Source of the DNA: Polyangium fumosum
GTDB lineage: Bacteria; Myxococcota_A; Polyangia; Polyangiales; Polyangiaceae
Assembly: GCF_005144585.1 (NCBI RefSeq)
Contig: NZ_SSMQ01000013.1
Coordinates: forward strand, 62,001-126,000
Direction: 5' to 3'
DNA: 64,000 nucleotides
Shown here: positions 23,676-32,787 of the stretch, one piece after another
How positions within the stretch are numbered: the stretch's first letter is position 1
How the letters are laid out: each line of letters starts with the position of its first letter
Translations under genes and position numbers: made by a program
The notes under the pieces: model-generated
The model's input: only the letters and a program-made list of their open reading frames with translations
Told to the model about the DNA's origin: nothing
Databases searched by the model: none

Positions 23676-24761
23676 GTGGCTGACAAGACGGATTCGAACG
23701 AGCAAAAAGAGCGCGATCCCGCGGCACGCCGCGCGGTCACGCGGCGCAAGATCGACGTCTACCTCGATCGCATCGTCACCGATGTCGAGGCGATCGCGCG
23801 CGGAGACGACGGGCGCGAGCTCTCGGCTCCGCCGGCGGACGAGCCGCGCGCGGCCCGCCTCCACGCGGCGCTCTCCACGCTCGTCGATTCGAACCGGAAG
23901 GCCGGCCGCGGGGTCGCCGCCGCGACGCGCATGCGCACGCTCGGCCAGCAGGTCGCGGGCACGCTCGCCGAGCTCCTCGCGAGCACGCGCCAGCAAGCCG
24001 CGAGCGGCAGCCAGCAAGCCGGGATGGTCAACGACATCACGACGACCATCGAGGAGCTCAACGAGGTCGGGATCCAGAACGTCGAGAAGGCCGAAGGGAT
24101 CATCCAGATCGCTGAGCAATCGGAGCAGATCTCGCAGGACGGCCAGCGCGACGTCGTCGCCGCGATCGAGGGCATCGACCGGCTGCGCCAGCAGGTCGAG
24201 CTGATCGCGGCCAAGATCCTCGATCTGACTGAGCGCACGCAGCAGATCGGCGAGATCATCAGCAGCGTCAACGAGATCGCCGAGCAGAGCAAGCTGCTCG
24301 CCCTGAACGCCTCGATCGAGGCGGCGAAGGCTGGCGAGCACGGGCGCGGCTTCGCCGTCGTCGCCCTCGAGATCCGCACGCTCGCCGAGCAGTCGAAACA
24401 AGCGACGCAGCAGGTGCGCTCGATCCTCGGCGAGATCCAGAAGGCGAGCCACAGCGCCGCGATGGTCACCGAGGAGGGCTCGAAGGCCGCGACCGAAGGC
24501 AGCTCCAAGGTGCGCCGCATCGGCGAGCGCCTCGGGCAGCTCGTCTACGTCATCAACCAGACGACGCGCGCGGCCCGGCAGATCACGGGCGCGATGCGGC
24601 AGCAGAGCCTCGGGCTCGAGCAGATCGCGCAAGGCATGAAGCAGATCAACATGGCCACGCAGGAGACGAAGATCAGCGTGGAGCAGGCCGAGCTCGCGCT
24701 CGATCGGCTGGCCCGATTGACGGAGCCGATCCGGGCCCACGACCACGGCACGGAGGCTTGA
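23676..24761 (+). CDS. soluble methyl-accepting chemotaxis protein without sensor domain or membrane helix
   Basis: A 361-residue protein. The N-terminal 70 residues are charged and have no recognisable ligand domain, HAMP or membrane segment. The rest is a long coiled coil with the conserved MCP hairpin tip, including [20 protein letters not shown] and [18 protein letters not shown], where CheA and CheW bind. The tip residues are close to consensus, so it should dock a CheA. I prefer GTG 23676 (GGAG 5 nt upstream) to TTG 23631. As it lacks a sensor, it presumably takes its signal from the neighbouring FIST protein. Its stop lies 3 nt before the start of the first cheW. Confidence 0.88.
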   Translation: MADKTDSNEQKERDPAARRAVTRRKIDVYLDRIVTDVEAIARGDDGRELSAPPADEPRAARLHAALSTLVDSNRKAGRGVAAATRMRTLGQQVAGTLAELLASTRQQAASGSQQAGMVNDITTTIEELNEVGIQNVEKAEGIIQIAEQSEQISQDGQRDVVAAIEGIDRLRQQVELIAAKILDLTERTQQIGEIISSVNEIAEQSKLLALNASIEAAKAGEHGRGFAVVALEIRTLAEQSKQATQQVRSILGEIQKASHSAAMVTEEGSKAATEGSSKVRRIGERLGQLVYVINQTTRAARQITGAMRQQSLGLEQIAQGMKQINMATQETKISVEQAELALDRLARLTEPIRAHDHGTEA

Positions 24762-24763
24762 GC

Positions 24764-25186
24764 TTGGACGGCGGGGTGACGAACCTCGTCCTCACGCGGA
24801 TGGGCGGCCGCCCGTGCGCGATCCCGTGCGAGCACGTGGTCGAGATCATCCCGCGTGTGCAGCTCGATCACGTGCCCGACGCGCCCTCCGAGGTGCTCGG
24901 CGTGATCAACCTGCGTGGCCGTGTCGTGCCGGTGATCGACCTGCGGGGGCGGCTCTCGCAGACGAAGCCGCTGCCGTTCTACCAGCACCTCGTCATCGTC
25001 CGGGCCGCGAAAGGAAAGCTGCTCGGGCTCGCGGTCGACGAGGTCCGGGACGTGGTGACCGTGCAGGAGGACGCGATCGAAAAGCCGGGGGAGATCGCCG
25101 GCGTACGTTCGCCGGGTGTCGTGCGTATCGAGGACGACCTCGTGCTCGTGCTCGGTCCGGAGGACGCCTACCATGGCTCGAGCTGA
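24764..25186 (+). CDS. cheW: CheW-type adaptor, first copy
   Basis: A 140-residue CheW domain: RPCAIPCEHVVEIIPRV, SEVLGVINLRGRVVPVIDL and LLGLAVDEVRDVVTV are typical. CheW links MCP tips to CheA. TTG 24764 is preferred because GGAGG (24752-24756) lies 7 nt upstream; a TTG at 24758 overlaps the MCP stop. It overlaps the start of cheR by 14 bp. Confidence 0.88.
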   Translation: MDGGVTNLVLTRMGGRPCAIPCEHVVEIIPRVQLDHVPDAPSEVLGVINLRGRVVPVIDLRGRLSQTKPLPFYQHLVIVRAAKGKLLGLAVDEVRDVVTVQEDAIEKPGEIAGVRSPGVVRIEDDLVLVLGPEDAYHGSS

Positions 25187-26576
25187 GGACCGGCGCGCCC
25201 CGGATCCGGGTGTCGTGCGGCGCCTCGGCGATCTGGTCCGCGCCCGGACGCGGCTGCAGATGCGCCCCCGCAACCTGGAGATCATCGAGCGCGTGGCCGA
25301 GCGTCGCGCCGCCGAGCGTGGCGCGTCTGCGGACGCCTACCTCGAGCACGTGATCCTCTCGCACGACATGGCCGAGCTCGAGCCGTTCATCGCGGAGCTC
25401 ACGGTCGGCGAGACCCACTTCTTTCGTGGGCCTCCGCAGTTCGAGGCGCTGCGCAGCGAGATCGTCCCTTCGCTCGTGCACAAGCGGCGCAAGGAGCGCG
25501 TGATCACGGCGCTCTCCGCCGGCTGCTCCACCGGCGAAGAGGCCTACTCGCTCGCGATCGTGCTCCGCGAGGCCGCCATGAACGAGGGGATGCGCGTCGA
25601 GGTCACGGGCATCGACCTGAACCCGCGCTCCTTGCAGAAGGCCGAATCGGCGCGGTACTCGGCGTGGTCGCTGCGCGACATGCCCGAGGTCGTGCGCCGC
25701 CAGTATTTCCGCACCGAGGGCGACTTCTGGCACCTCTCCGAGGACGTGCGTCGCCTCGTGCGGTTCCGTCGCTTCGGGCTCACGGAAGGCCCGCTCGTGA
25801 GCGTGTTTCCGAGGGGCTTTGATCTGATCCTCTGCCAGAACGTCCTTTATTACCTGGAGCCGGACGCGCGGCCCGAGGTGATCGCCTCGCTCGCGGCCGC
25901 GCTCGCGCCGGGCGGCGTGTTGATGTTCGGCCCCGTGGACCACGCCGGGGACGTGCCCGGGTGCCGAGCGGTGCACGTCGGCGAGGTCGTGGTGCACGAG
26001 CGTTTCGGGCCCGTGAGCGTGCCGCCCTCGTCGCCGCGCGGCCGCCGGTATGCGCTTCTCTCGATCCCCCCCGCGCCTTTGCCGGCGCTGCGTATGGAGG
26101 GCGTGCCCGCGTTACCGGTCGCCGCCGCGACGCTTCCACCCGTGGTGCCCGAGCCTGCGTCGGCGCCTTTGACTTCGAGCGCACCGCCTTCGCTCGCGAG
26201 CGCCTTCGCCCACGCCGATGCGGGGAACCTCGAAGCCGCCCTCGCGGAGCTCGAAGCGCTGCTCGAAGAGGAGCCCGAGGAGCCGCGGGCGCACCTGCTC
26301 GAGGGGCTTCTCCTGGTCGAGCTCGGCGGCTTCGAAGCAGCGCTCGACGCCTTCCGCCGCTGCGTGTACCTCGATCCCTCGATGATGCTCGCGCACGCGG
26401 GCGCGGCCGTGGCGGGCCTCCGCCTCGGCCGCCCCGATCTCGTCGAACGCCACGCCGCACGCCTGCGCGCCCTCACGGTCGCGCGAGGCAAGGGCGTCGA
26501 CGCGCCGATCGAGGGATGGGACGGCATGACCGTGGGCCGGCTGCTCCGGCTGTTTCGAGACACCGAGATCCAATGA
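25173..26576 (+). CDS. cheR: CheR-type methyltransferase with C-terminal TPR
   Basis: A 467-residue protein. The CheR N-terminal helical domain is followed by the SAM-dependent methyltransferase (TVGETHFFRGPPQFEALR, SAGCSTGEEAYSLAI, FDLILCQNVLYYLEP). A Pro-rich linker leads to TPR-like repeats at about 345-430 (AHADAGNLEAALAELEALLE, GGFEAALDAFRRCVYLD). It should methylate glutamates of the operon's MCP. CheR-TPR fusions are common in alternative chemosensory systems, where the TPR controls interactions. GGAGG lies 9 nt before ATG 25173. The stop overlaps the next start as ATGA. Confidence 0.92.
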   Translation: MARAEDRRAPDPGVVRRLGDLVRARTRLQMRPRNLEIIERVAERRAAERGASADAYLEHVILSHDMAELEPFIAELTVGETHFFRGPPQFEALRSEIVPSLVHKRRKERVITALSAGCSTGEEAYSLAIVLREAAMNEGMRVEVTGIDLNPRSLQKAESARYSAWSLRDMPEVVRRQYFRTEGDFWHLSEDVRRLVRFRRFGLTEGPLVSVFPRGFDLILCQNVLYYLEPDARPEVIASLAAALAPGGVLMFGPVDHAGDVPGCRAVHVGEVVVHERFGPVSVPPSSPRGRRYALLSIPPAPLPALRMEGVPALPVAAATLPPVVPEPASAPLTSSAPPSLASAFAHADAGNLEAALAELEALLEEEPEEPRAHLLEGLLLVELGGFEAALDAFRRCVYLDPSMMLAHAGAAVAGLRLGRPDLVERHAARLRALTVARGKGVDAPIEGWDGMTVGRLLRLFRDTEIQ

Positions 26577-27178
26577 GCGCCCGGGAAGAGAGCGTCTACG
26601 AGAAGCTGCGCACCTCGCTCGCCGAGCTCGAGGAGAAGCTGCGCGAGGGCAAGACCGGCGAGCGGGAGGTCCACCCGCGCATCCTCGCCGAGCGGACACG
26701 CCGCATCGCGCGCGAACCGACGCGCCTCGATCGCGCGCCCGACTCGATCAGTTGCATCGTCTTCGAGCGAAGCGGGCGGCGCTACGCCGTGCAGCTCGAG
26801 TCCGTCGACGAGGTCGGCCCGATGAGCCGGATCACGCGTGTCCCCGGCGTGCCCGAGTATTTCCTCGGCGTCGCGGCGCGCCGCGGCCGGATCGTCGCCG
26901 TCGTCGATCTGCCGCTGCTCTTCACGCCCGACGCGCGCTCCGAATCGTCTGCCGAGCACCTCGTCATGGCGTCGAACGCGGAGGTCGTCTGCGCGGTGGC
27001 GGCGGACGCGCTCCACAATATCATCGAGGTCAACCGCCGCACGATCGCCAAGGCCATGCCCACGTTTCCCCCGCTGGTCCAGCGTCACACGCTGGGCGTG
27101 CTCGAGGACCGCACCGTCGTCCTCGATCTCGGATCGCTGCTGTCCGACCGCTCCTTGCGCGTCGAGGAGCGCGGCTGA
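26573..27178 (+). CDS. cheW: CheW-type adaptor, second copy with N-terminal extension
   Basis: A 201-residue protein. A charged helical N-terminus (about 1-55: LAELEEKLREGKTG) precedes a CheW domain (ISCIVFERSGRRYAVQLESV, EYFLGVAARRGRIVAVVDL, HTLGVLEDRTVVLDLGSLL). A second CheW with an extra helix may join a different array contact or bind another receptor. It is coupled at both ends: ATGA with cheR and TGATG with cheA. Confidence 0.88.
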   Translation: MSAREESVYEKLRTSLAELEEKLREGKTGEREVHPRILAERTRRIAREPTRLDRAPDSISCIVFERSGRRYAVQLESVDEVGPMSRITRVPGVPEYFLGVAARRGRIVAVVDLPLLFTPDARSESSAEHLVMASNAEVVCAVAADALHNIIEVNRRTIAKAMPTFPPLVQRHTLGVLEDRTVVLDLGSLLSDRSLRVEERG

Positions 27179-29901
27179 TGGCCCTCGACGACGCGGCGTT
27201 CGAGGCCCTCTGCGAGACCCTTCGCAACGAGGCCGTCGAGCAGGTCGAGCGCATCGGCACGGCGCTCCTCCTCGTCGAGCGCGGCGCCGAGGGCAGCGCG
27301 CGCGAGCAGCTCATCGACGAGGCGTTCCGGCAGGCGCACAACATGAAAGGCGCCGCGAGCTCGCTCGGGTTCGCGCACACGGCGCGCCTCGCGCACGCGA
27401 TCGAGTCGGTCCTCGCCTCGCTCCGCGCGATGGACTACGAGCGCGCGCCCGAGGTCTTCGACACGCTGAACGCGGGCCTCTCGACCGTGCACCACGCGCT
27501 GCGCGTGGATCCGAACCCCGAGCCGGATCTCGTCATCCTGGAGGCGATCGAGGGCCTCGAAGCCGTGCTCCTGGCCTCGAAACCCTCACATGCCCTGCCG
27601 CTGCCGGCCCCGCCGCCGCCGCCCGTCGTGCGGCCGGCCGACGGCATCACGGTCGCGACGCGATCGCGCAGCCCCCAGTCGATCTTGCGGCAGCACCGGA
27701 TGGCCGCCGAGGCCGCGGCGCCGCCGCCCAACGTGAACGCGGGCTACGCCGAGCCGAAGACGAAGCACAGCGAGCCGCCGCCGCACCCGCACGCGAGCGT
27801 GCCCCTCGTGTCGTCGCATTACGACGGCGCGCCGATCCCCGCGGGCTTTGGTCCGCCTCCGCCGGTCGGGTTCAGCTCGCCCGCGATCGGCCCGTACGGA
27901 CCCTCGACGGGGTACGTCGCGCGCGCGGACCTCGCGATCCCGGGTGGCATCACGCCGCCGCCTGCGCCTGTCGTCACGCCTGGCACCTCGAGCGGCAACG
28001 CGCCCGGCACGTCCGCGGGCTCGCCCGGTACCTCGGCCGGCGCTGCGGTGGCCGCGGCCCGCTCGATGGCCCAAGGCAGCGAGCGGGGGCCGAACGCGAC
28101 GGGGCAGCTCCCGAAGATCCCGAACGCGCCTGCGCCGCTTCGTTCGAGCACCGAAGAGACGCTTCGCGTCTCCATGAAAAAACTCTCGGCGCTCATGGCG
28201 CAGGTCGGCGAGCTGCTCGCCGCGCGCGTGCGCACCGATCAGCGCCTCGCCGAGCTACGCGCCGTCCTCGCCGCCGAGGAAGAGCGCCTCAAAGCACAGA
28301 CCTCGATCCGCGCGATGGTGCGCGACGAGGCGCCGGCGAAGCTCGAAGGCTGGTCCGAGCGGCTCGTCGAGGTCCAGAACGAGGACCTCGAACACGAGCG
28401 CCTCCTCGTGCGCAGGCTGCGCGAGATCGTGCGCGCGTTCGAGGCCGACGCGCTCCAGTCGACGATCCTCTCGGGCCAGCTCCAGGAGGACATCCGCCGC
28501 ATCCAGACCTTCCCGCTCGCGAGCGTGCTCGAGCCCTTGCCGCGGGCGGTCCGCAACATGGCGCGCGAGGCCGGCAAGATGGTCGACCTCGTCATCACGG
28601 GCGCCGAGCTCGAGCTCGACAAGAAGGTCCTCGAAGAGCTGCGTGATCCGCTCTACCACCTCCTTCGCAACGCGATCGATCACGGCTGCGAGCACCCGGG
28701 CCCCCGCACCGCCGCGGGCAAACCCTCGCGCGGCACGATCCGCATCCGCGCCGAGCATCGCGGCGACGTCGTCACGATCACGGTCAGCGACGACGGCCCC
28801 GGCGTCGACATCGCCGGCGTGCGCCGCGCGGCCATCGCGTCGGGTCTCGCGTCGGCGCTCGAAGCGGCGGAGATGCCCGAGCACCGCGTCCTCGAACTGC
28901 TCTTCGCGCCCGGCCTCACGACGCGCTCCGAGGTCGGCGAGCTCTCGGGCCGCGGCGTCGGGCTCGACGCGGTCCGCACCAACATCGAGCGGCTCCACGG
29001 CACGGTCACGGTCGAGTCGCGGCAGGGCGTGGGGACCTCCTTCGTCATCGTCCTGCCGCTCACGATCTACGTCGTCCACTCGCTGCTCCTGCGCGTCGGC
29101 GAGGAGCAGTTCGCGATGCCGATCTCCTCGATCCAGCGCATCTTGCGCATCAGCGCGACGGATGTGCTGGAGGTCGAGCGCACGCACGCGATCGTCGTCG
29201 ACGGCCGCCCGATCGCGCTCGTCCCGCTGGCCACGCTGCTCGGCCTTCCGGTCGAGCTTCCTCCGCCGCCCGAGCGCATCCCGGTCCTCGTCATCGGCAT
29301 CGGCGAGACCCGGTGCGCGCTCGCGGTCCGGGAGATCGTGAGTGATCAGACGGTCCTTGCGAAAAACCTCGAACCGCCGCTGGTTCGTGTACGGAACATC
29401 GCAGGTGCGACCATCCTTGGGGACGGCCGCGTCGTGTTGATGTTAAATCCCATCGATCTCCTCCGCTCGGCCTCCGGACGCGACGCCGACCGCTTCCGGG
29501 CGCTCCTGCCGAGGGTCGAAAACCGCCCCAAGCCGAGGCTCCTTTTGGTCGACGATTCATTCACCACCCGCGCGCTGGAGCGATCGGTGCTCGAGGTCGC
29601 CGGCTTCGACGTCGTCGCAGTCGCAGACGGCAACGAGGCGCTCTCGGCGCTCGAGCTCGAGACGTTCGACATCGTCGTGAGCGACGTCTCGATGCCCGAA
29701 ATGTCCGGCCTCGAGCTCTGCTCGAACATCCGACAAAATGAGCGGCTTCGGAGGCTTCCGGTCGTCCTGGTCACGTCGCTCGGATCCGACGATGATCGCC
29801 GGGCAGGCCTCGCCGTCGGCGCCGATGCCTACATCGTCAAGAGCGAGTTCGATCACGAGGTCTTCGTGAAGACCGTGAACGAGCTCGTAGGGAGGGCCTG
29901 A
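27178..29901 (+). CDS. cheA: hybrid CheA histidine kinase with C-terminal receiver
   Basis: A 907-residue protein. HPt domain with the phosphoryl His at about residue 54 (AHNMKGAASSLGF). Long Pro/Gly/Ser-rich linker, about 140-320. Dimerisation and ATPase domains with N box (HLLRNAIDHGCEHP), G1 (DDGPGVD) and G2 (GRGVGLDAV). CheW-like regulatory domain (QFAMPISSIQRILRI). Receiver domain with VDDSF, phospho-acceptor Asp at about 836 (VSDVSMPE) and Lys (YIVKSEF). All catalytic boxes are intact. A P2-like docking domain is not evident. CheA-REC hybrids occur in Frz-like systems (FrzE), where the attached receiver acts as phosphate sink or regulator. GAGGAG lies 8 nt upstream, and the start overlaps the cheW stop. 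Confidence 0.94.
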   Translation: MALDDAAFEALCETLRNEAVEQVERIGTALLLVERGAEGSAREQLIDEAFRQAHNMKGAASSLGFAHTARLAHAIESVLASLRAMDYERAPEVFDTLNAGLSTVHHALRVDPNPEPDLVILEAIEGLEAVLLASKPSHALPLPAPPPPPVVRPADGITVATRSRSPQSILRQHRMAAEAAAPPPNVNAGYAEPKTKHSEPPPHPHASVPLVSSHYDGAPIPAGFGPPPPVGFSSPAIGPYGPSTGYVARADLAIPGGITPPPAPVVTPGTSSGNAPGTSAGSPGTSAGAAVAAARSMAQGSERGPNATGQLPKIPNAPAPLRSSTEETLRVSMKKLSALMAQVGELLAARVRTDQRLAELRAVLAAEEERLKAQTSIRAMVRDEAPAKLEGWSERLVEVQNEDLEHERLLVRRLREIVRAFEADALQSTILSGQLQEDIRRIQTFPLASVLEPLPRAVRNMAREAGKMVDLVITGAELELDKKVLEELRDPLYHLLRNAIDHGCEHPGPRTAAGKPSRGTIRIRAEHRGDVVTITVSDDGPGVDIAGVRRAAIASGLASALEAAEMPEHRVLELLFAPGLTTRSEVGELSGRGVGLDAVRTNIERLHGTVTVESRQGVGTSFVIVLPLTIYVVHSLLLRVGEEQFAMPISSIQRILRISATDVLEVERTHAIVVDGRPIALVPLATLLGLPVELPPPPERIPVLVIGIGETRCALAVREIVSDQTVLAKNLEPPLVRVRNIAGATILGDGRVVLMLNPIDLLRSASGRDADRFRALLPRVENRPKPRLLLVDDSFTTRALERSVLEVAGFDVVAVADGNEALSALELETFDIVVSDVSMPEMSGLELCSNIRQNERLRRLPVVLVTSLGSDDDRRAGLAVGADAYIVKSEFDHEVFVKTVNELVGRA

Positions 29902-31367
29902 TGGCACGCGTTCTCATCGTCGACGACTCGGTCGTGATGCGCGACATCGTGCGCGCCCACCTCGCCGGACTCGCCCTCGATCTCGAGGTCGCGAGCAACG
30001 GAGAGGACGCGCTCACGCGCATGGCCACGTCGAGCCAGCCCTTCGATCTCGTCATCACCGACTACGCGATGCCCAACATGAACGGGCTCGAGCTCGCGCG
30101 TCGCGTGAAGGAGAAGGGAGGCACGCTCGCGCCGAAGGTCATCCTGATCAGCGCGAACAAGGAGCTCCGCGAGCGCGATCTTCTGGCCACCGGCTACATC
30201 GACGCCTTCTTCCCGAAGCCCGTCGACGGATCCCAGCTCTCCGCGCGTGTCTCCACGATCCTCTCGCTCACGATCCCGTCCGCGCCGGTCGTCCCTTCGA
30301 GCCGCAGGGTGCGCCCCGTGATCCGCGTCGTCATCGCCGACGACACCGAGGTCGGCCGCACGTTGCTCGCGCGTGTCCTCAAGGCCGATCCCGAGATCGA
30401 CGTCGTCGGCATGGCGCGCGACGGCCAGGGCGCCGTGGATCTCGCCGTGCGCGAGAACCCGCAGATCATCCTGCTCGACGCGATGATGCCCGGCCTCGAC
30501 GGCGTCGCCGCCACCCGACGCATCATGGCCCTCGCGCCGACCCGCGTCGTCATCGTCTCCGATCAACAGGGCAGCCGACCCGCCGCGCAGATCTTCGCCG
30601 CGACCGAGGCCGGCGCGCTCGACGTGATCGCGCGGCCAAGCTGGGGGGATCCGATGGGGCCGCAGGCCGTCGCCTTGCGCGACAAGATCAAGATGCTCGC
30701 CGAGATCCCCGTGGTGCGTCGCTGGGCCGACGGGCCGCGCTCGGTGCGATCACGTCGCGGTGGTAGCCTCCGCGCGCAGAACCGCGCGACGGTCGTCGGC
30801 ATCTGCGCTTCCACGGGCGGACCCGCAGCCATCGCCGCGATGTTGCCGGGCCTCGCGGCCGCTTCCTCGTTGATCCCGATCCTCATCGTGCAGCACGTGC
30901 TCGCGGGCTTCGACGAGGCGCTCGCCGAGTGGCTCGCCGAGGTCACGCAGCTCCCCGTTCGCCTCGCCACGCACGGCATGCCCTTGCGCGCCGGCGTCAT
31001 CGCGCTCGCGCCCGAAGGCAAGCACCTCGTCGCGCAATCGCCGCTCACGATCGGCGTGATCGAGGGCCCGCCCGTCGGCAACCATCGCCCCTCGGGCACG
31101 CCGCTCTTCGAATCTCTCGCGCGGCATTTCGGCGACGGCGCGCTCGGCGTGATGCTCACGGGCATGGGCAACGATGGGGTCGAGGGCCTGCGCGCAATCA
31201 AAGCGGCCGGCGGAAGTGTGCTCGTCCAGTCGCCGGATTCCTGCGTGGTAAGCGGTATGCCAGGTGCCGCGATTTCGCGCGGATACGCAGATGCCGTTTT
31301 GTCCCTCGACGAACTCGGCCCCGAAATCGTCGAGCGCGTCCGTGCCCCGGCGCGCTCGCGCCATTGA
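29901..31367 (+). CDS. cheB: REC-REC-CheB methylesterase
   Basis: A 488-residue protein with two tandem receiver domains followed by a CheB esterase. REC1 (about 1-125) has LIVDDS, the acceptor in VITDYAMPNM and a Lys in FFPKPVDG. REC2 (about 145-265) has the acceptor in LLDAMMPGLDG, while the usual Lys site reads IARPS. The esterase has Ser (GICASTGG, about 302), His (QHV, about 331) and Asp (MGNDG, about 423), all intact. Classical CheB has one receiver; the extra N-terminal CheY-like domain may replace the free CheY that this operon lacks. Its ATG overlaps the cheA stop. Confidence 0.92.
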   Translation: MARVLIVDDSVVMRDIVRAHLAGLALDLEVASNGEDALTRMATSSQPFDLVITDYAMPNMNGLELARRVKEKGGTLAPKVILISANKELRERDLLATGYIDAFFPKPVDGSQLSARVSTILSLTIPSAPVVPSSRRVRPVIRVVIADDTEVGRTLLARVLKADPEIDVVGMARDGQGAVDLAVRENPQIILLDAMMPGLDGVAATRRIMALAPTRVVIVSDQQGSRPAAQIFAATEAGALDVIARPSWGDPMGPQAVALRDKIKMLAEIPVVRRWADGPRSVRSRRGGSLRAQNRATVVGICASTGGPAAIAAMLPGLAAASSLIPILIVQHVLAGFDEALAEWLAEVTQLPVRLATHGMPLRAGVIALAPEGKHLVAQSPLTIGVIEGPPVGNHRPSGTPLFESLARHFGDGALGVMLTGMGNDGVEGLRAIKAAGGSVLVQSPDSCVVSGMPGAAISRGYADAVLSLDELGPEIVERVRAPARSRH

Positions 31368-31385
31368 AGGAGCAAAGGAGCTGAT

Positions 31386-32735
31386 ATGGTTCCTCCGATG
31401 CAGGAGCCGGAGCTCCCGGAGCGGCTGGGGAAGTATCAGATCATCCGCAGGCTCGCCTATGGCGGCATGGCCGAGGTACTCCTCGGCCGCCTCACGGGGA
31501 CCGACGGCTTCATGAAAGAGGTCGTCGTCAAGCGGGTGCTCCCGCAGTACGCGTCGAACAACGAGTTCATCGCGATGTTCCGCGACGAGGCGCGCATCAC
31601 GTCGCGCCTTCATCACGGCAACATCGTGCAGGTCGTCGAGTTCGCGGAGGAGGGCGGCCAGTACTACCTCGTCCTCGAGTACGTCGACGGCCCGAGTCTC
31701 GGCGCCACGCTTTACGAGCTCCGCAAGCGCGGCGAGCGCCTCAGCATCCCCGAGGTCGCGCACATCGCGGTCGAGACCGCGCGCGGCCTCGACTACGCGC
31801 ATCACAAGCTCGGCGAGGATGGCCGTCCCTTGCTCATCGTCCATCGCGACGTGAGCCCGTCGAACATCCTCCTCTCGCGTGAGGGCGTCGTGAAGCTCGC
31901 CGACTTCGGCATCGCGCGCGCCCGCGAACGGCTCTCGCCCACGCAAGGCGGCGCAGGCACGCTCAAGGGCAAATTCGCCTACATGGCGCCCGAGACCATC
32001 CTGCGCGGCCGCCTCGACGCGCGCTCGGATCTCTTCTCGTTCGGCGTCGTCCTCTTCGAGATGCTCACGGGCAGGAGCGCGTTCACCGGCGAGACCGAGG
32101 CGCACACCATCCAGCGCGTCACGACCGAGGACCTGCCCCCCGCGTCGAGCCAGAACCGCGCCGTCCCGCCCGAGTTCGACGAGATCGTTCACCGGCTGCT
32201 CGATCGCGACCCCGACAACCGCCCCTCGCGTGGCCTCGAGATCGTCGACGCGATCGGCAAGCTCCGCCTGCACACCTCGCCGCCGCCGAGCGAGCTGCTC
32301 ATGGAGACGCTCACGCGCCTCTTCCCGATCCACCGCCACGAGGCGCGGGATCGCGCTACGGTTCGTCCGGCGAAACCACGTGTCATCGTCGTCGACGAGT
32401 CGCGCACGCTGCGCGCGCTCGTCCGCGCGAGCCTCGGCCAGCGGTACACCGTCATCGAGGCTTCCACGGGCGACGAGGCGCGTGCCGCGATGCGCGGCGC
32501 CGTGCCGGATGCGATCGTCTGTCAGCGGACGCTCCAGGGCATGTCGGGGCTCGAGCTCTGCCATTCGATGCGCGAGAACCCCCGCCTCGCCGACGTCCCG
32601 TTCATCTTGCTCGCGGCCGACATCACGCCGGAGCTCGAAGCGGAGGCGCGCGTGATCGGCGTGCAAGCGGTCCTGCCGAAGCGCTTCGATCCACGCCAGC
32701 TCGAAGCTACGTTGCAGAAGATTCTCGAATCGTGA
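31386..32735 (+). CDS. Ser/Thr protein kinase fused to a degenerate receiver domain
   Basis: A 449-residue soluble protein. The kinase domain (about 16-290) has the glycine loop RLAYGGMAEVLLG, VHRDVSPSN (about 154), DFG (about 173) and MAPE (about 201). A receiver-like domain follows (about 335-449: RVIVVDESRTLRALVRASL, MSGLELCHSMRENPRLADVP). Where receivers carry the phospho-acceptor Asp, the sequence reads IVCQRTLQGM, with Gln at about 380. The MP of the acceptor loop is also lost. This should be a pseudo-receiver that cannot be phosphorylated conventionally. AAAGGAG lies 6 nt before the ATG and the gene starts 18 bp after cheB. It is probably the operon's output or a regulator of it. Confidence 0.9.
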   Translation: MVPPMQEPELPERLGKYQIIRRLAYGGMAEVLLGRLTGTDGFMKEVVVKRVLPQYASNNEFIAMFRDEARITSRLHHGNIVQVVEFAEEGGQYYLVLEYVDGPSLGATLYELRKRGERLSIPEVAHIAVETARGLDYAHHKLGEDGRPLLIVHRDVSPSNILLSREGVVKLADFGIARARERLSPTQGGAGTLKGKFAYMAPETILRGRLDARSDLFSFGVVLFEMLTGRSAFTGETEAHTIQRVTTEDLPPASSQNRAVPPEFDEIVHRLLDRDPDNRPSRGLEIVDAIGKLRLHTSPPPSELLMETLTRLFPIHRHEARDRATVRPAKPRVIVVDESRTLRALVRASLGQRYTVIEASTGDEARAAMRGAVPDAIVCQRTLQGMSGLELCHSMRENPRLADVPFILLAADITPELEAEARVIGVQAVLPKRFDPRQLEATLQKILES

Positions 32736-32787
32736 CGCGGACCGATCGTTCGGCCGCTCGTCATTTCCTGGGGAAGGGGAGCGCGGC

